Positions 1 to 10,187 of a DNA stretch of 64,000 nt are shown in pieces. Origin of the DNA: Kluyvera intermedia (GTDB lineage Bacteria; Pseudomonadota; Gammaproteobacteria; Enterobacterales; Enterobacteriaceae); contig NZ_CP139986.1 in NCBI RefSeq assembly GCF_034424175.1, positions 1,612,001-1,676,000 of the forward strand, read 5' to 3'. Numbering within the stretch: position 1 is the stretch's first letter; each line of letters begins with the position of its first letter. A program made the translations under genes and the position numbers. Under the pieces are notes generated by a model, which saw only the letters and a program-made list of their open reading frames with translations, made no database searches and was not told the DNA's origin.

Positions 1-53
1 CGTATTGATACTACCAATGATGAGTGGGTGATCTAAATGAAGCTGTTCGGCTT

Positions 54-130
54 TCCCGGCGGCGCTGCGCTTGGCCGGGCTACATTTTGCCTGTAGCCAG
101 GTAGCCCGGCCAAGCGCAGCGCCGCCGGGA
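54..130. repeat. REP/BIME with perfect 29-bp inverted arms
   Basis: Positions 54-82 and 102-130 are exact reverse complements separated by 19 nt. The arm starts tcccggcggcgctgcgcttg and ends in the gccgggcta typical of enterobacterial REP elements. It lies just downstream of ubiG. Related units recur at 6.7, 21.5 and 60.3 kb. Transcribed, it would form a very stable hairpin that could protect or terminate the ubiG transcript (inference). Confidence 0.85.
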
Positions 131-137
131 TGTGACG

Positions 138-866
138 TTATTCAGCTTTAGCAGTAGTGTGCAGCATATAGTTAACATCCACGCCCGGTGCCAGCTTGAA
201 ACTGTTGGTCAGCGGATTGTAATGCAGGCCAATCATGTGGCGCTCTTTTAATACGGTCTGGTCAACCCAACCAAGCAGTTCGGCAGGCTTGATGAATTTC
301 TTCACGTCGTGCGTGCCTTTTGGCACCATCCGCAGGATATATTCCGCACCGACCACCGCCATCAGCCAGGATTTGCCGTTACGGTTGAGGGTTGAAAAGA
401 AAACTTGTCCGCCGGGTTTCACCAACTGTGCGCAGGCTTTTACCACCGATTGTGGATCTGGAACGTGTTCCAGCATTTCCATGCAGGTGACGACGTCGTA
501 TTGCCCGGCGTGCTTCGCGGCGTGTTCTTCGACGGTTTCTTGCACATACTCAACCGGAATACCGGTTTCCAGTGAGTGCAGTTTCGCAACCTGTAGCGGT
601 TCAAAGCCCATATCCAGCCCGGTCACCGTCGCGCCTTCACGGGCCATACTCTCTGCCAGAATGCCGCCGCCGCAGCCGACATCAAGGATTTTCTTGCCGA
701 ACAGGCCACCCGAGCGCTCGGCAATGTAGCCAAGACGCAGGGGATTAATACGGTGTAGCGGCTTGAATTCACCTTCCAGATCCCACCAGCGTGACGCGAC
801 GGCCTCAAACTTGGCAATCTCTTCGTGGTCAACGTTGTGCGCAACCGCAGCTTTTTCGGCATTCAT
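138..866 (-). CDS. ubiG: Ubiquinone biosynthesis O-methyltransferase UbiG
   Basis: SAM-dependent methyltransferase that carries out both O-methylation steps of ubiquinone biosynthesis; it is a peripheral inner-membrane protein. The 242-residue product is close to the 240 residues of E. coli UbiG. The SAM-binding motif I is ILDVGCGGG at about residues 60-68, and a methyltransferase-11 type fold follows. The start is the ATG at 864-866, giving [20 protein letters not shown], which aligns with E. coli. It is divergent from gyrA, with a 159-bp gap holding the gyrA promoter. The ubiG-gyrA neighbourhood is as in E. coli. Nothing unusual is seen. Confidence 0.97.
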   Translation of the reverse strand: MNAEKAAVAHNVDHEEIAKFEAVASRWWDLEGEFKPLHRINPLRLGYIAERSGGLFGKKILDVGCGGGILAESMAREGATVTGLDMGFEPLQVAKLHSLETGIPVEYVQETVEEHAAKHAGQYDVVTCMEMLEHVPDPQSVVKACAQLVKPGGQVFFSTLNRNGKSWLMAVVGAEYILRMVPKGTHDVKKFIKPAELLGWVDQTVLKERHMIGLHYNPLTNSFKLAPGVDVNYMLHTTAKAE

Positions 867-950
867 GGGTGTTCTTGCTCCTTATTTCGTTATTGCCAAC
901 GAGTATATCAGCACCACCGAGCGAATAAAGCGTCTGGCGGGTGTAATGGG

Positions 951-981
951 TTTACCTGTCTTTACGCGAATGTGTTATAAT
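951..981 (+). promoter_or_regulatory. gyrA sigma-70 promoter
   Basis: An extended -10 (TGt followed by TATAAT at 976-981) is preceded by a -35-like TTTACC at 951-956 or TTACCT at 952-957, about 18-19 bp upstream. The predicted start site is near 988, about 38 nt before the gyrA ATG. In E. coli gyrA transcription responds to supercoiling through its -10 region; that behaviour is expected here but not shown. Confidence 0.7.
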
Positions 982-1025
982 TTGCGACCTTTGAATCCGG
1001 GATACAGTAGAGGGATAGCGGTTAG

Positions 1026-3662
1026 ATGAGCGACCTTGCGAGAGAAATTACACCGGTCAACATCGAGGAAGAGTTAAAGAACTCTTATCTGGATTATGCC
1101 ATGTCGGTCATTGTTGGCCGTGCGCTGCCGGATGTTCGAGATGGCCTGAAGCCGGTACACCGTCGCGTACTTTACGCCATGAACGTATTGGGCAATGACT
1201 GGAACAAAGCCTATAAAAAATCAGCCCGTGTCGTGGGTGACGTAATCGGTAAATATCACCCGCATGGTGATACCGCGGTTTACGACACTATCGTCCGTAT
1301 GGCACAGCCGTTCTCGCTGCGCTACATGCTGGTGGATGGTCAGGGTAACTTCGGTTCTGTCGATGGCGACTCCGCCGCAGCGATGCGTTATACGGAAATC
1401 CGTATGTCGAAAATCGCCCATGAACTGATGGCCGATCTGGAAAAGGAAACGGTAGATTTCGTCGATAACTACGACGGTACCGAACGTATTCCAGACGTCA
1501 TGCCGACCAAAATTCCTAACCTGCTGGTGAACGGTGCCTCTGGTATTGCCGTAGGTATGGCAACCAACATTCCACCGCATAACCTGACGGAAGTGATTAA
1601 CGGCTGTCTGGCGTATGTCGACAACGAAGACATCAGCATTGAAGGGCTGATGGAACACATTCCGGGTCCGGACTTCCCAACTGCGGCGATCATCAACGGT
1701 CGTCGTGGTATTGAAGAAGCCTACCGTACCGGTCGCGGCAAAGTATACATTCGCGCCCGCGCGGAAGTAGAAGCTGACGCGAAAACCGGTCGTGAAACCA
1801 TTATCGTGCACGAAATTCCTTATCAGGTGAACAAAGCGCGCCTGATCGAGAAAATCGCCGAGCTGGTTAAAGACAAACGTGTTGAAGGCATCAGCGCGCT
1901 GCGTGACGAGTCTGATAAAGACGGCATGCGTATCGTGATTGAAATCAAACGCGACGCGGTCGGGGAAGTGGTTCTGAACAACCTATACTCCCAGACTCAG
2001 CTGCAGGTTTCCTTCGGTATCAACATGGTCGCTCTGCACCATGGTCAGCCGAAGATCATGAACCTGAAAGACATTATCGCAGCCTTCGTCCGTCACCGTC
2101 GCGAAGTGGTGACACGCCGTACTATCTTTGAACTGCGTAAAGCCCGCGATCGTGCGCACATCTTAGAAGCACTGGCGATTGCGCTGGCGAACATCGACCC
2201 GATCATTGAACTGATCCGTCGTGCACCGACTCCTGCTGAAGCGAAAGCGGGTCTGGTTGCGCGTCCATGGGCGCTGGGCAACGTTTCTGCGATGCTGGAA
2301 CGTGCCGGTGATGATGCTGCGCGTCCTGAGTGGCTGGAACCTGAATTCGGCGTGCGCGACGGTCAGTACTATCTGACTGAACAGCAAGCACAGGCTATCC
2401 TGGATCTGCGCTTGCAGAAACTGACCGGCCTTGAGCATGAAAAACTGCTCGACGAGTACAAAGAGCTGCTGGAACAAATTGCTGAACTGCTGCACATTCT
2501 GGGCAGTGCCGATCGCCTGATGGAAGTGATCCGTGAAGAGCTGGAACTGGTACGTGAACAGTTCGGTGACGCGCGTCGTACTGAAATCACCGCGAACAGC
2601 TCTGATATCAACATTGAAGATCTGATCAACCGCGAAGACGTGGTGGTCACTCTGTCCCATCAGGGCTATGTGAAATATCAGCCGCTTACCGACTACGAAG
2701 CACAGCGTCGTGGTGGTAAAGGCAAGTCAGCCGCACGTATTAAAGAAGAAGACTTTATCGACCGCCTGCTGGTGGCCAACACCCACGACACGATCCTGTG
2801 CTTCTCTAGCCGCGGTCGTCTGTACTGGATGAAAGTTTATCAGCTGCCGGAAGCAAGCCGTGGCGCGCGTGGACGTCCAATCGTCAACCTGCTGCCGCTG
2901 GAAGCTAACGAGCGTATCACCGCGATTCTGCCAGTACGCGAGTACGAAGAAGGCGTGAACGTCTTTATGGCGACCGCCAGCGGTACCGTGAAGAAAACGG
3001 CGCTGACCGAGTTCAGTCGTCCGCGTTCAGCCGGTATTATTGCGGTTAACCTGAACGAAGGCGATGAGCTGATTGGCGTCGATCTGACTTCCGGTTCTGA
3101 CGAAGCGATGCTGTTCTCCGCCGCCGGTAAAGTGGTTCGCTTTAAAGAAGATGCCGTCCGTGCAATGGGTCGTACTGCGACCGGCGTACGTGGTATCAAG
3201 CTTGCGGGCGAAGACAAAGTTGTTTCGCTGATTATCCCACGTGGCGAAGGCGCTATCCTGACTGTGACGCAAAACGGTTATGGTAAACGTACCGCTGCTG
3301 AAGAGTATCCGACCAAGTCTCGTGCGACACAGGGCGTTATCTCGATCAAAGTGACCGAGCGTAATGGTTCTGTGGTCGGCGCCGTGCAGGTTACCGACAC
3401 CGATCAGATTATGATGATCACCGATGCCGGTACGCTGGTGCGTACTCGCGTGTCGGAAGTTAGCATCGTTGGACGTAACACCCAGGGCGTTATCCTCATC
3501 CGTACTGCGGAAGACGAAAACGTAGTGGGTCTGCAACGTGTTGCTGAACCGGTGGATGACGAAGAGCTGGATGCTATCGACGGTAGCGCGGCGGAAGGTG
3601 ATGATGACATCGCACCTGAAACCGAAAGCGATGATGAAGCTGCGGACGACGCAGACGAGTAA
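1026..3662 (+). CDS. gyrA: DNA gyrase subunit A (natural Thr83)
   Basis: GyrA breaks and rejoins DNA in the A2B2 gyrase, introducing negative supercoils. The product is 878 residues (E. coli 875). The catalytic tyrosine is Tyr122 in AAAMRYTE. The quinolone-determining region reads [11 protein letters not shown], so residue 83 is Thr and residue 87 is Asp. Ser83 is the E. coli state; Thr83 is reported as wild type in C. freundii, K. aerogenes and K. oxytoca, so it is a lineage marker rather than proof of resistance. The C-terminal beta-pinwheel contains the GyrA box QRRGGKG, and the protein ends in a long acidic tail rich in Asp and Glu. The ATG start aligns exactly with E. coli. Confidence 0.98.
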   Translation: MSDLAREITPVNIEEELKNSYLDYAMSVIVGRALPDVRDGLKPVHRRVLYAMNVLGNDWNKAYKKSARVVGDVIGKYHPHGDTAVYDTIVRMAQPFSLRYMLVDGQGNFGSVDGDSAAAMRYTEIRMSKIAHELMADLEKETVDFVDNYDGTERIPDVMPTKIPNLLVNGASGIAVGMATNIPPHNLTEVINGCLAYVDNEDISIEGLMEHIPGPDFPTAAIINGRRGIEEAYRTGRGKVYIRARAEVEADAKTGRETIIVHEIPYQVNKARLIEKIAELVKDKRVEGISALRDESDKDGMRIVIEIKRDAVGEVVLNNLYSQTQLQVSFGINMVALHHGQPKIMNLKDIIAAFVRHRREVVTRRTIFELRKARDRAHILEALAIALANIDPIIELIRRAPTPAEAKAGLVARPWALGNVSAMLERAGDDAARPEWLEPEFGVRDGQYYLTEQQAQAILDLRLQKLTGLEHEKLLDEYKELLEQIAELLHILGSADRLMEVIREELELVREQFGDARRTEITANSSDINIEDLINREDVVVTLSHQGYVKYQPLTDYEAQRRGGKGKSAARIKEEDFIDRLLVANTHDTILCFSSRGRLYWMKVYQLPEASRGARGRPIVNLLPLEANERITAILPVREYEEGVNVFMATASGTVKKTALTEFSRPRSAGIIAVNLNEGDELIGVDLTSGSDEAMLFSAAGKVVRFKEDAVRAMGRTATGVRGIKLAGEDKVVSLIIPRGEGAILTVTQNGYGKRTAAEEYPTKSRATQGVISIKVTERNGSVVGAVQVTDTDQIMMITDAGTLVRTRVSEVSIVGRNTQGVILIRTAEDENVVGLQRVAEPVDDEELDAIDGSAAEGDDDIAPETESDDEAADDADE

Positions 3663-3681
3663 TTCGTCGCGTTGTTAATAA

Positions 3682-3709
3682 AGGGTCGGTGAATACCGGC
3701 CCTTTTTTT
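3682..3709 (+). terminator. Rho-independent terminator of gyrA
   Basis: The hairpin aagggtcggt/accggccctt has a 4-nt loop and is followed by seven T residues. It lies 20 bp after the gyrA stop codon. Confidence 0.9.
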
Positions 3710-3833
3710 ATGTATCAGGCGTGAGTTTTCGGCACCATACCCCTCGCTTAGGCGACTCTCTGATTGCGGCAAAGAGCTTTTCCCGCTACCTTAACCACAT
3801 CCTGTTAGCCCTTGACGGCAGAGTTTCTCCACT

Positions 3834-6680
3834 TTGAAATATCTAGTCTCCTTTCGCACCACGCTAAAAGTCTCACGTTACCTTTTTCGGGCGCTGGCCT
3901 TGCTGCTTTGGCTACTTATTGCGCTGATTTCAGGTTTCTATATCGTGAATGCCCTGCATCAGAAAGAGTCGGAAATCCGCCAGGAATTTAATCTCAATAC
4001 CGATCAGGCGCAGCGTTACTTCCAGCGCACCTCCGATGTTATAAAAGAGCTGAAGTATATTGCGGAAAATCGACTCAATGTGCCAAACGGTGTATTGCCA
4101 TTAGGTGCTACGCATGATAGCGCCGACATCCCGGACTTTGAGCCGCTTTTTGCTGACTCCGAGTGCGGCACTCTTGATACAACCTGGCGCGGCCCGCTGG
4201 AGTCCTTATCCTGGTTCTTGCGCTATTGGCGAGAAAACTTCTCCGCCGCCTACGATCTCAACCGTGTCTTTTTAATTGGCAGCGATAATCTCTGCATGGC
4301 CAACTTTGGTCTGCGTGAAATGCCGGTTGAGCGTGGTGAAGCGCTAAAAGCGCTACATGAGCGCATTATGGCCTATCGCAATGCGCCGCAGGATGAACGA
4401 GGTGGTAATCTGTTCTGGGTAGGTCAAGGGCCACGTCACAGCGTCGGCTATTTCTATGCGCTGACGCCAGTCTATCTGGCAAATCGCCTGCAGGCCTTGC
4501 TGGGTGTTGAACAGACCATCCGCGTAGAAAACTTTTTCACCCCTGGCAGCATACCGATGGGCGTGTCGATACTGGATGATAATGGCGAGACGTTAATCTC
4601 ACTAGCGGGGCCTGATACCAAATTGCGTATTGGCACGCGCGCGTTGCAGGAGCGTTTGTGGTTTGGTTATACCGCAGGCTATCGCGAACTGGTTCTGAAG
4701 AAGACGCTCTCTCCCTCGTCGCTCAGCATTGCGTATTCCGTACCGCTGGATGCTGTGCTGGAGCGTATCCGCGTGCTGGTTTTGAATGCGCTGCTGTTAA
4801 ACCTGTTGACAGGTATTGCGCTGTTTACCCTGGCGCGAATGTACGAGCGCCGTATCTTCCTGCCGGCCGAGTCTGATGCATTACGACTGGAAGAACATGA
4901 GCAGTTCAACCGGAAAATTGTCGCTTCTGCACCGGTTGGGATCTGTATTTTGCGCACGCAGGATGGCACCAATATTCTGAGCAATGAACTGGCGCATAAC
5001 TATCTGAATATGCTGACGCATGAAGACCGTCAGCGATTGACGCAGATTATTTGCGGCCAGCAGGTTAACTTTGTCGATGTGCTGACCAGCAACAATACCA
5101 ACCTGCAAATTAGCTTTGTGCATTCGCGCTATCGCAATGAAAACGTGGCGATCTGCGTCCTGGTAGACGTGAGTTCTCGCGTCAAAATGGAAGAATCCTT
5201 GCAGGAGATGGCGCAGGCGGCAGAGCAGGCGAGCCAGTCGAAGTCGATGTTCCTTGCGACCGTTAGCCACGAACTGCGTACACCGCTCTACGGCATCATT
5301 GGTAACCTCGATTTATTGCAAACCAAAGAGTTGCCGAAGGGCGTTGATCGTTTGGTTACGGCAATGAACAACTCATCCGCGCTGTTGCTGAAGATTATCA
5401 GCGATATTCTCGACTTCTCAAAGATTGAGTCCGAACAGCTCAAAATTGAACCGTGCGAGTTCTCGCCAAAAGAGGTGATGAACCATATCACCGCCAACTA
5501 TTTGCCGCTGGTGGTGAGAAAACAGCTGGGAATGTACTGCTTTATCGAGCCTGACGTACCGGCACAGTTGATGGGGGACCCGATGCGTTTGCAGCAGGTG
5601 ATCTCCAATATTCTGAGCAATGCTATCAAGTTTACCGACGTGGGGTGCATTGTGTTGCATCTCAAGCGGGAAGGGTATTACCTCAGCATCAGCATCCGTG
5701 ATACCGGCGTGGGGATCCCGGCAAAAGAAGTTGTGCGCCTGTTCGACCCGTTCTTCCAGGTAGGAACCGGGGTGCAGCGTAATTTCCAGGGTACCGGGCT
5801 GGGGCTGGCGATTTGTGAAAAGCTGGTCAATATGATGGATGGCGATATCTCGGTCGAGACCGAGCCGGGGATGGGCAGCCAGTTCACCCTGCGTATTCCA
5901 CTGTACGGTGAACAGGCTCAAACACCGCTAGCGATTGGCAGCCTGTCGACCATCCGCTGTTGGCTGGCGGTACGTAACGTGGCGCTATCCGATTTTATTC
6001 AGACCTTACTGGGCTACCACGGCCTGGATGTGCGCCTGTATCAGGGAGAAACGCCAGCGCCGGACGATCTGCTGATTACCGACGATGAACTGGTGTTGCC
6101 GTGGACGGGAAAAGCGTCAGTGACATTCTGTCGCCGCCATATTGGCATACCGCAGCAACGGTCACCGGGCGAGTGGGTGCACAGTATTGTGTCACCTCAT
6201 GAGCTGATGACACTTTTGGGGCGTATTTACCGGGTTAAGTTTGAAACCGGCGATGTGGCTGAACTGCATTCGGCGCACGAGCAACCTGAAAAAAGTAATG
6301 ACGATATGATGATCCTGGTGGTTGACGATCATCCAATCAACCGCCGTTTGCTGGCAGATCAGTTAGGATCGCTGGGTTATCAGTGTATGACCGCCAATGA
6401 TGGGGTGGATGCGCTGAATGTGCTGAGCAAAAACCATATTGATATCGTACTGAGTGATGTGAATATGCCTAATATGGACGGTTATCGTCTGACTCAGCGG
6501 ATTCGCCAGCTGGGGCTGACGTTGCCGGTGGTTGGGGTGACCGCCAATGCGCTGGCGGAAGAGAAGCAGCGCTGTCTGGAATCTGGTATGGATAGCTGCC
6601 TGTCCAAACCGGTGACGTTGGATGTTCTCAAGCAGACCTTAACGGTGTATGCGACGCGAGTACGTAAAGCACGGGAATAA
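3834..6680 (+). CDS. rcsC: Rcs phosphorelay hybrid sensor kinase RcsC
   Basis: Inner-membrane hybrid histidine kinase of the Rcs envelope-stress relay, passing phosphate to RcsD and then RcsB. The 948-residue product matches E. coli RcsC (949). In order: TM1 at about 20-40, a periplasmic domain to about 310, TM2, the RcsC linker domain, the HisKA H-box with His479 in SHELRTPLYG, an HATPase with DTGVGIP and GTGLGLAI, and a C-terminal receiver with phospho-acceptor Asp875 in LSDVNMPNMDG. The start is a TTG at 3834, chosen because MKYLVSFRTTLK aligns with the family N-terminus. It is convergent with rcsB. Its last codons are partly duplicated downstream (see the repeat at 6651). Confidence 0.97.
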   Translation: MKYLVSFRTTLKVSRYLFRALALLLWLLIALISGFYIVNALHQKESEIRQEFNLNTDQAQRYFQRTSDVIKELKYIAENRLNVPNGVLPLGATHDSADIPDFEPLFADSECGTLDTTWRGPLESLSWFLRYWRENFSAAYDLNRVFLIGSDNLCMANFGLREMPVERGEALKALHERIMAYRNAPQDERGGNLFWVGQGPRHSVGYFYALTPVYLANRLQALLGVEQTIRVENFFTPGSIPMGVSILDDNGETLISLAGPDTKLRIGTRALQERLWFGYTAGYRELVLKKTLSPSSLSIAYSVPLDAVLERIRVLVLNALLLNLLTGIALFTLARMYERRIFLPAESDALRLEEHEQFNRKIVASAPVGICILRTQDGTNILSNELAHNYLNMLTHEDRQRLTQIICGQQVNFVDVLTSNNTNLQISFVHSRYRNENVAICVLVDVSSRVKMEESLQEMAQAAEQASQSKSMFLATVSHELRTPLYGIIGNLDLLQTKELPKGVDRLVTAMNNSSALLLKIISDILDFSKIESEQLKIEPCEFSPKEVMNHITANYLPLVVRKQLGMYCFIEPDVPAQLMGDPMRLQQVISNILSNAIKFTDVGCIVLHLKREGYYLSISIRDTGVGIPAKEVVRLFDPFFQVGTGVQRNFQGTGLGLAICEKLVNMMDGDISVETEPGMGSQFTLRIPLYGEQAQTPLAIGSLSTIRCWLAVRNVALSDFIQTLLGYHGLDVRLYQGETPAPDDLLITDDELVLPWTGKASVTFCRRHIGIPQQRSPGEWVHSIVSPHELMTLLGRIYRVKFETGDVAELHSAHEQPEKSNDDMMILVVDDHPINRRLLADQLGSLGYQCMTANDGVDALNVLSKNHIDIVLSDVNMPNMDGYRLTQRIRQLGLTLPVVGVTANALAEEKQRCLESGMDSCLSKPVTLDVLKQTLTVYATRVRKARE

Positions 6681-6830
6681 GGGTGAAACCCCGGGGGCGG
6701 CGTGAACGCCTTGCCCGGGCTACATGTTAGAGCGGCGAGTACGTAAAGCGCGGAATAGTGGTTAAACCTCGGGGTCGGCACAAATGCCTTCCCCGAAGTA
6801 GCCCGGCCAAGCGAAGCGCCGCCGGGAATC
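6651..6830. repeat. Tandem duplication of the rcsC 3' end plus REP units
   Basis: Positions 6651-6723, which include the last rcsC codons and a REP-like palindrome, are imperfectly repeated at about 6732-6805. Both copies share cgagtacgtaaagc exactly, then diverge with single substitutions and 1-nt gaps. A further REP half (gtagcccggccaagcg and following) ends the array near 6827. The whole separates the convergent rcsC and rcsB genes. Confidence 0.75.
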
Positions 6831-6845
6831 GCACCAGATCCGACG

Positions 6846-7496
6846 TTAGTCTTTATCTGACGGAGAAAGGGTAACGGAAGAGAGGTAGTTCAGCAGGGCG
6901 ATATCGTTCTCAACGCCCAGCTTCATCATCGCCGATTTCTTCTGACTACTGATGGTTTTAATGCTGCGGTTCAATTTCTTGGCGATTTCGGTCACCAGGA
7001 AACCTTCGGCGAACAGGCGCAATACTTCACTCTCTTTTGGTGACAGACGTTTATCACCATAACCACTCGCGCTGATTTTTTCCAGCAGGCGAGAGACGCT
7101 CTCAGGCGTAAACTTCTTGCCTTTTTGCAGTGCGGCCAGAGCTTTAGGCAAATCGGTCGGCGCACCCTGTTTCAGGACAATCCCTTCAATATCGAGATCC
7201 AACACGGCACTAAGAATCGCCGGGTTGTTGTTCATGGTGAGTACAATAATCGACAGCGCCGGGAAGTGGCGCTTAATGTACTTAATCAGTGTGATACCGT
7301 CGCCGTACTTGTCGCCAGGCATGGAGAGATCGGTTATCAACACGTGAGCATCAAGCTTCGGTAAATTGTTAATTAGCGCAGTGGAGTCTTCAAATTCGCC
7401 AACAACATTAACCCACTCAATCTGTTCCAGGGATTTACGGATCCCGAACAGCACAATCGGATGGTCATCGGCAATAATTACGTTCATATTGTTCAT
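6846..7496 (-). CDS. rcsB: Rcs response regulator RcsB
   Basis: DNA-binding response regulator at the end of the Rcs relay. It controls capsule, motility, division and RprA-type targets, alone or as heterodimers with RcsA, BglJ and others. The 216 residues equal E. coli RcsB. The receiver domain has acidic residues DD at 10-11, phospho-acceptor Asp56 in LITDLSMPGD, and the Lys of VLKQG. A LuxR-type helix-turn-helix (LSPKESEVLRLFAEGFLVTEIAKKL) fills residues about 150-200. It lies 15 nt downstream of rcsD on the same strand, so they form the usual rcsDB operon. The ATG at 7494-7496 aligns with the family. Confidence 0.98.
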   Translation of the reverse strand: MNNMNVIIADDHPIVLFGIRKSLEQIEWVNVVGEFEDSTALINNLPKLDAHVLITDLSMPGDKYGDGITLIKYIKRHFPALSIIVLTMNNNPAILSAVLDLDIEGIVLKQGAPTDLPKALAALQKGKKFTPESVSRLLEKISASGYGDKRLSPKESEVLRLFAEGFLVTEIAKKLNRSIKTISSQKKSAMMKLGVENDIALLNYLSSVTLSPSDKD

Positions 7497-7511
7497 GTAA
7501 AGGCTACCTTG

Positions 7512-10187
7512 CTACAGCAAGCTCTTGACGTAGGTGTCAATGTCGCTGATGTATTTTTCTATGCCGGAAGCATCTTTCTCACGAATAAGATGTTCGAGCG
7601 TTTCACATAACTGCTTGCCAGGTACCAGATTTAGCATGGCAAACACCCCTTTCAGGCGGTGAGCTGTCTGCGCCAGCGCAGCAAAATCCTTCGCTGCGGA
7701 TTCAGTATACAGCCTGCTAACATCTTCCGGTACCGTATCAACAAACAGAGAATAGTAGCCGCTGGCTTGAAGCTCGGCATTTTCATCGCTGCCAGGCAGC
7801 GAGTCGGTCACGTCTTCCTGCGCCAGCTGCTCTTCGATAAGTTGGAGTACGGCGTCCTGCATTGCGTTACTCATGTTAAAGTTCACACGCAGCTGACCCG
7901 GGCCAATTTTGCGTATCCCAGCCTCATCATCGCTTAAAAGCAAGCCTGAAGCAGTAAGATTAGACGGATTATCTGTTAAAAATAAGTCAAATTCTTGACT
8001 TGTTGCCCGCTCATCGGGGCTGATACAGGTCGCGCCCCAGCTTTCCATCTGTCGGGTGACGATATTTCGAATCTCATTTGAGGTGATATCGACCATCACC
8101 ACAACATCATCTAATAACTGCTCTTCCTGCTCGGCATTCTCCTCACGTACCGCCATTTTGACATGTAACGTGTAGCGTGTGCCCAGTGATTCCCTTGGCT
8201 TAATATTGAGGTGCCCACCGAGCTTGCGCGCCAGCTGATCGCAAAGCCAGAAGGTGAGGGCGTTGGCTTTACCGTAACGATCGGACTGGGTGTCGTTGAG
8301 ATAAGGGAAATGCAGATTATCGACTTCACCGTGAGACACACCGTTACCCGTATCGAGAATGCGGAAGGTCAGACGCTCCTCTGCGGATTCATCGACGTTC
8401 ACTTCCAGAGTAATTTTGCCTATTTGCGTGGTCGTGACGGCGTACTGAATCAACAGCAACAGGATCCGCCGCAGGGCATCGCGGTCACCATAGCGTTGCT
8501 CTTTTGCTGGGACCTGGTTGTTAATCAGTAACTGGAGGCCCTTACGCTTAATCGATGGAAGAACCTCAGGCACGACTTCATCAATCAGCTCCTGCAATGA
8601 AAACTGGGTCGATGTGCCTTTCCAGCTGTCATTTTCCAGCATATTCGCGAGCTGAATTTCATCAACCAGACGTACCAGAAGATCCGCATGATTCGCCAGC
8701 TTCTGGCTCTCATCGGTATTGAGCGTCGTCGCCTCAGCGGCCAGTGCTTTGATCGGCTGTTTTAGCGTATCGCTAATATTTTGCATAAAGGCCGCACGGC
8801 CCTGCTGATTTTTCTCGTACAGCCGCTGGGCCTGCTTGAGTTTTTTATTGACCAGCACTTCCCGGTCCTGGTCGCGAATAATAAAGATTTGCGTGCGCGG
8901 AGAGACCTGACTTCTGAACTGACGGATTTCATACAGTTCATTATTAATGGTGGCCTGAATGACCCCCTGATGCTGATCCGCCATGCTGGTGATGTTTTGT
9001 AAGTTGAGATGTGGCAGCAGGTGATCGGCAATCTTATTGCTAATAAGGGTTCGATTCGACTCCTGATCGTGCACCAACAGCCCAAGCGGGAGCAAAGAGA
9101 CGATCTCTTCATTGAGCACCCGCAACATGCGCAGTTCGTTATTAGTCCCGGATGACGGTGTCGTGTTCGTACTGCCGCGCGTCGGAAGATTGCGGAAAGT
9201 GGAGTAACCAAACAGTGCCAGCGCCAGCAGGCCAATATTCAGCAGCAGTGGCAGCATGATGTTCTGGAAGGTATCGAGCAGTAATGTGCCAAACGGCACC
9301 TGCCACACGAGTCGCATACCGGTGGTGTTGAGCGAGGAGGTAATTTCAATACGCGAGCTATTGAAATTTATCGCGACGCTATCGCCCGGATCTTTTTCCT
9401 GGCTACGCTGGGCATTTTGCGCGGGGTCCGCTTCAAGGCGGAAGCTATCCAGCGACATCGTCGGTGGGACGAGATCGTTAATGGGTAAGTCAAAGGCCAC
9501 TACCGTTGCCAGATGACCTGGCTGATTAAAGGTGGTGCGCAGGGTGAAGTAACGGCCGTTTTGCCATGCCAGATGACGCAGTGAGGAGAACGTTTCACGC
9601 TCATCTAACGTATTCGCCTGTTGTAACATTTCAGCACGACGCGAATCGACGATACTGCCAACCGTTGACTCTTTAAAACCGGATGAAAGATCTTTTAAAG
9701 GTAGCGTGGAGATAAGGATAAGGCTGTTGTCCTGACCGTTTAGGTAGTACATCGACCACGGTACATTTTCAGCACCCCACAGCGTGTCCAGATAGTTTGA
9801 CATACGCTGGGTAATATCAAGCGTGGCGCTATCATGCGAGCCGAAAATCAGTGCTTCCGTTTTACGACGAGGCTTCTCAAGGTAATAAACGTCTTGCTTG
9901 AGGCGAGTTTCTTGCAGCCCATCGGTTGGCGCTGCGTTACTGCTGGAGGCGGCGATATTGTCGTAAATTTGCCAGGTGGTGTAGCGCCAGGTATCAATAC
10001 GCTTATGCACGGCATGCGTCATATCAACGACCTGGTAGCTCTTATCTTTTAGCCATGCATTAACGGCGCTTTGAATCATCACTCCCATGGTAACCAGCAG
10101 GACGATGATCATAAGAAGGAAGAAACGCGTAATGCTCCCGGGCAGGAGGGAGAATTTACTCGGGGTCATCTTGTCGGACTGGCTCAT
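7512..10187 (-). CDS. rcsD: Rcs phosphotransfer protein RcsD
   Basis: Inner-membrane phosphotransfer intermediate between RcsC and RcsB. The product from the chosen start is 891 residues (E. coli 890). It has TM1 at about 20-42, a periplasmic domain, TM2 at about 305-330, a degenerate kinase-like ATPase region, the RcsD ABL domain and a C-terminal HPt domain with His843 in AQTAHRLKGVF. The frame stays open for another 83 codons upstream, but MSQSDKMTPSKFSLLPGSI aligns with the family N-terminus and the upstream residues are Cys/Phe-rich with no family match, so I start at 10185-10187. No strong ribosome-binding site is visible. The ATG at 10167-10169 is an alternative. Confidence 0.96.
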   Translation of the reverse strand: MSQSDKMTPSKFSLLPGSITRFFLLMIIVLLVTMGVMIQSAVNAWLKDKSYQVVDMTHAVHKRIDTWRYTTWQIYDNIAASSSNAAPTDGLQETRLKQDVYYLEKPRRKTEALIFGSHDSATLDITQRMSNYLDTLWGAENVPWSMYYLNGQDNSLILISTLPLKDLSSGFKESTVGSIVDSRRAEMLQQANTLDERETFSSLRHLAWQNGRYFTLRTTFNQPGHLATVVAFDLPINDLVPPTMSLDSFRLEADPAQNAQRSQEKDPGDSVAINFNSSRIEITSSLNTTGMRLVWQVPFGTLLLDTFQNIMLPLLLNIGLLALALFGYSTFRNLPTRGSTNTTPSSGTNNELRMLRVLNEEIVSLLPLGLLVHDQESNRTLISNKIADHLLPHLNLQNITSMADQHQGVIQATINNELYEIRQFRSQVSPRTQIFIIRDQDREVLVNKKLKQAQRLYEKNQQGRAAFMQNISDTLKQPIKALAAEATTLNTDESQKLANHADLLVRLVDEIQLANMLENDSWKGTSTQFSLQELIDEVVPEVLPSIKRKGLQLLINNQVPAKEQRYGDRDALRRILLLLIQYAVTTTQIGKITLEVNVDESAEERLTFRILDTGNGVSHGEVDNLHFPYLNDTQSDRYGKANALTFWLCDQLARKLGGHLNIKPRESLGTRYTLHVKMAVREENAEQEEQLLDDVVVMVDITSNEIRNIVTRQMESWGATCISPDERATSQEFDLFLTDNPSNLTASGLLLSDDEAGIRKIGPGQLRVNFNMSNAMQDAVLQLIEEQLAQEDVTDSLPGSDENAELQASGYYSLFVDTVPEDVSRLYTESAAKDFAALAQTAHRLKGVFAMLNLVPGKQLCETLEHLIREKDASGIEKYISDIDTYVKSLL

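Noticed and set aside
1..36. Possible 3' end of a plus-strand gene (11 codons ending WVI then TAA)
   Set aside because: The frame is open from the window edge to a TAA, but 11 codons are too few to identify. E. coli has yfaL in this position, yet autotransporters normally end in an aromatic residue, so I do not assign it.
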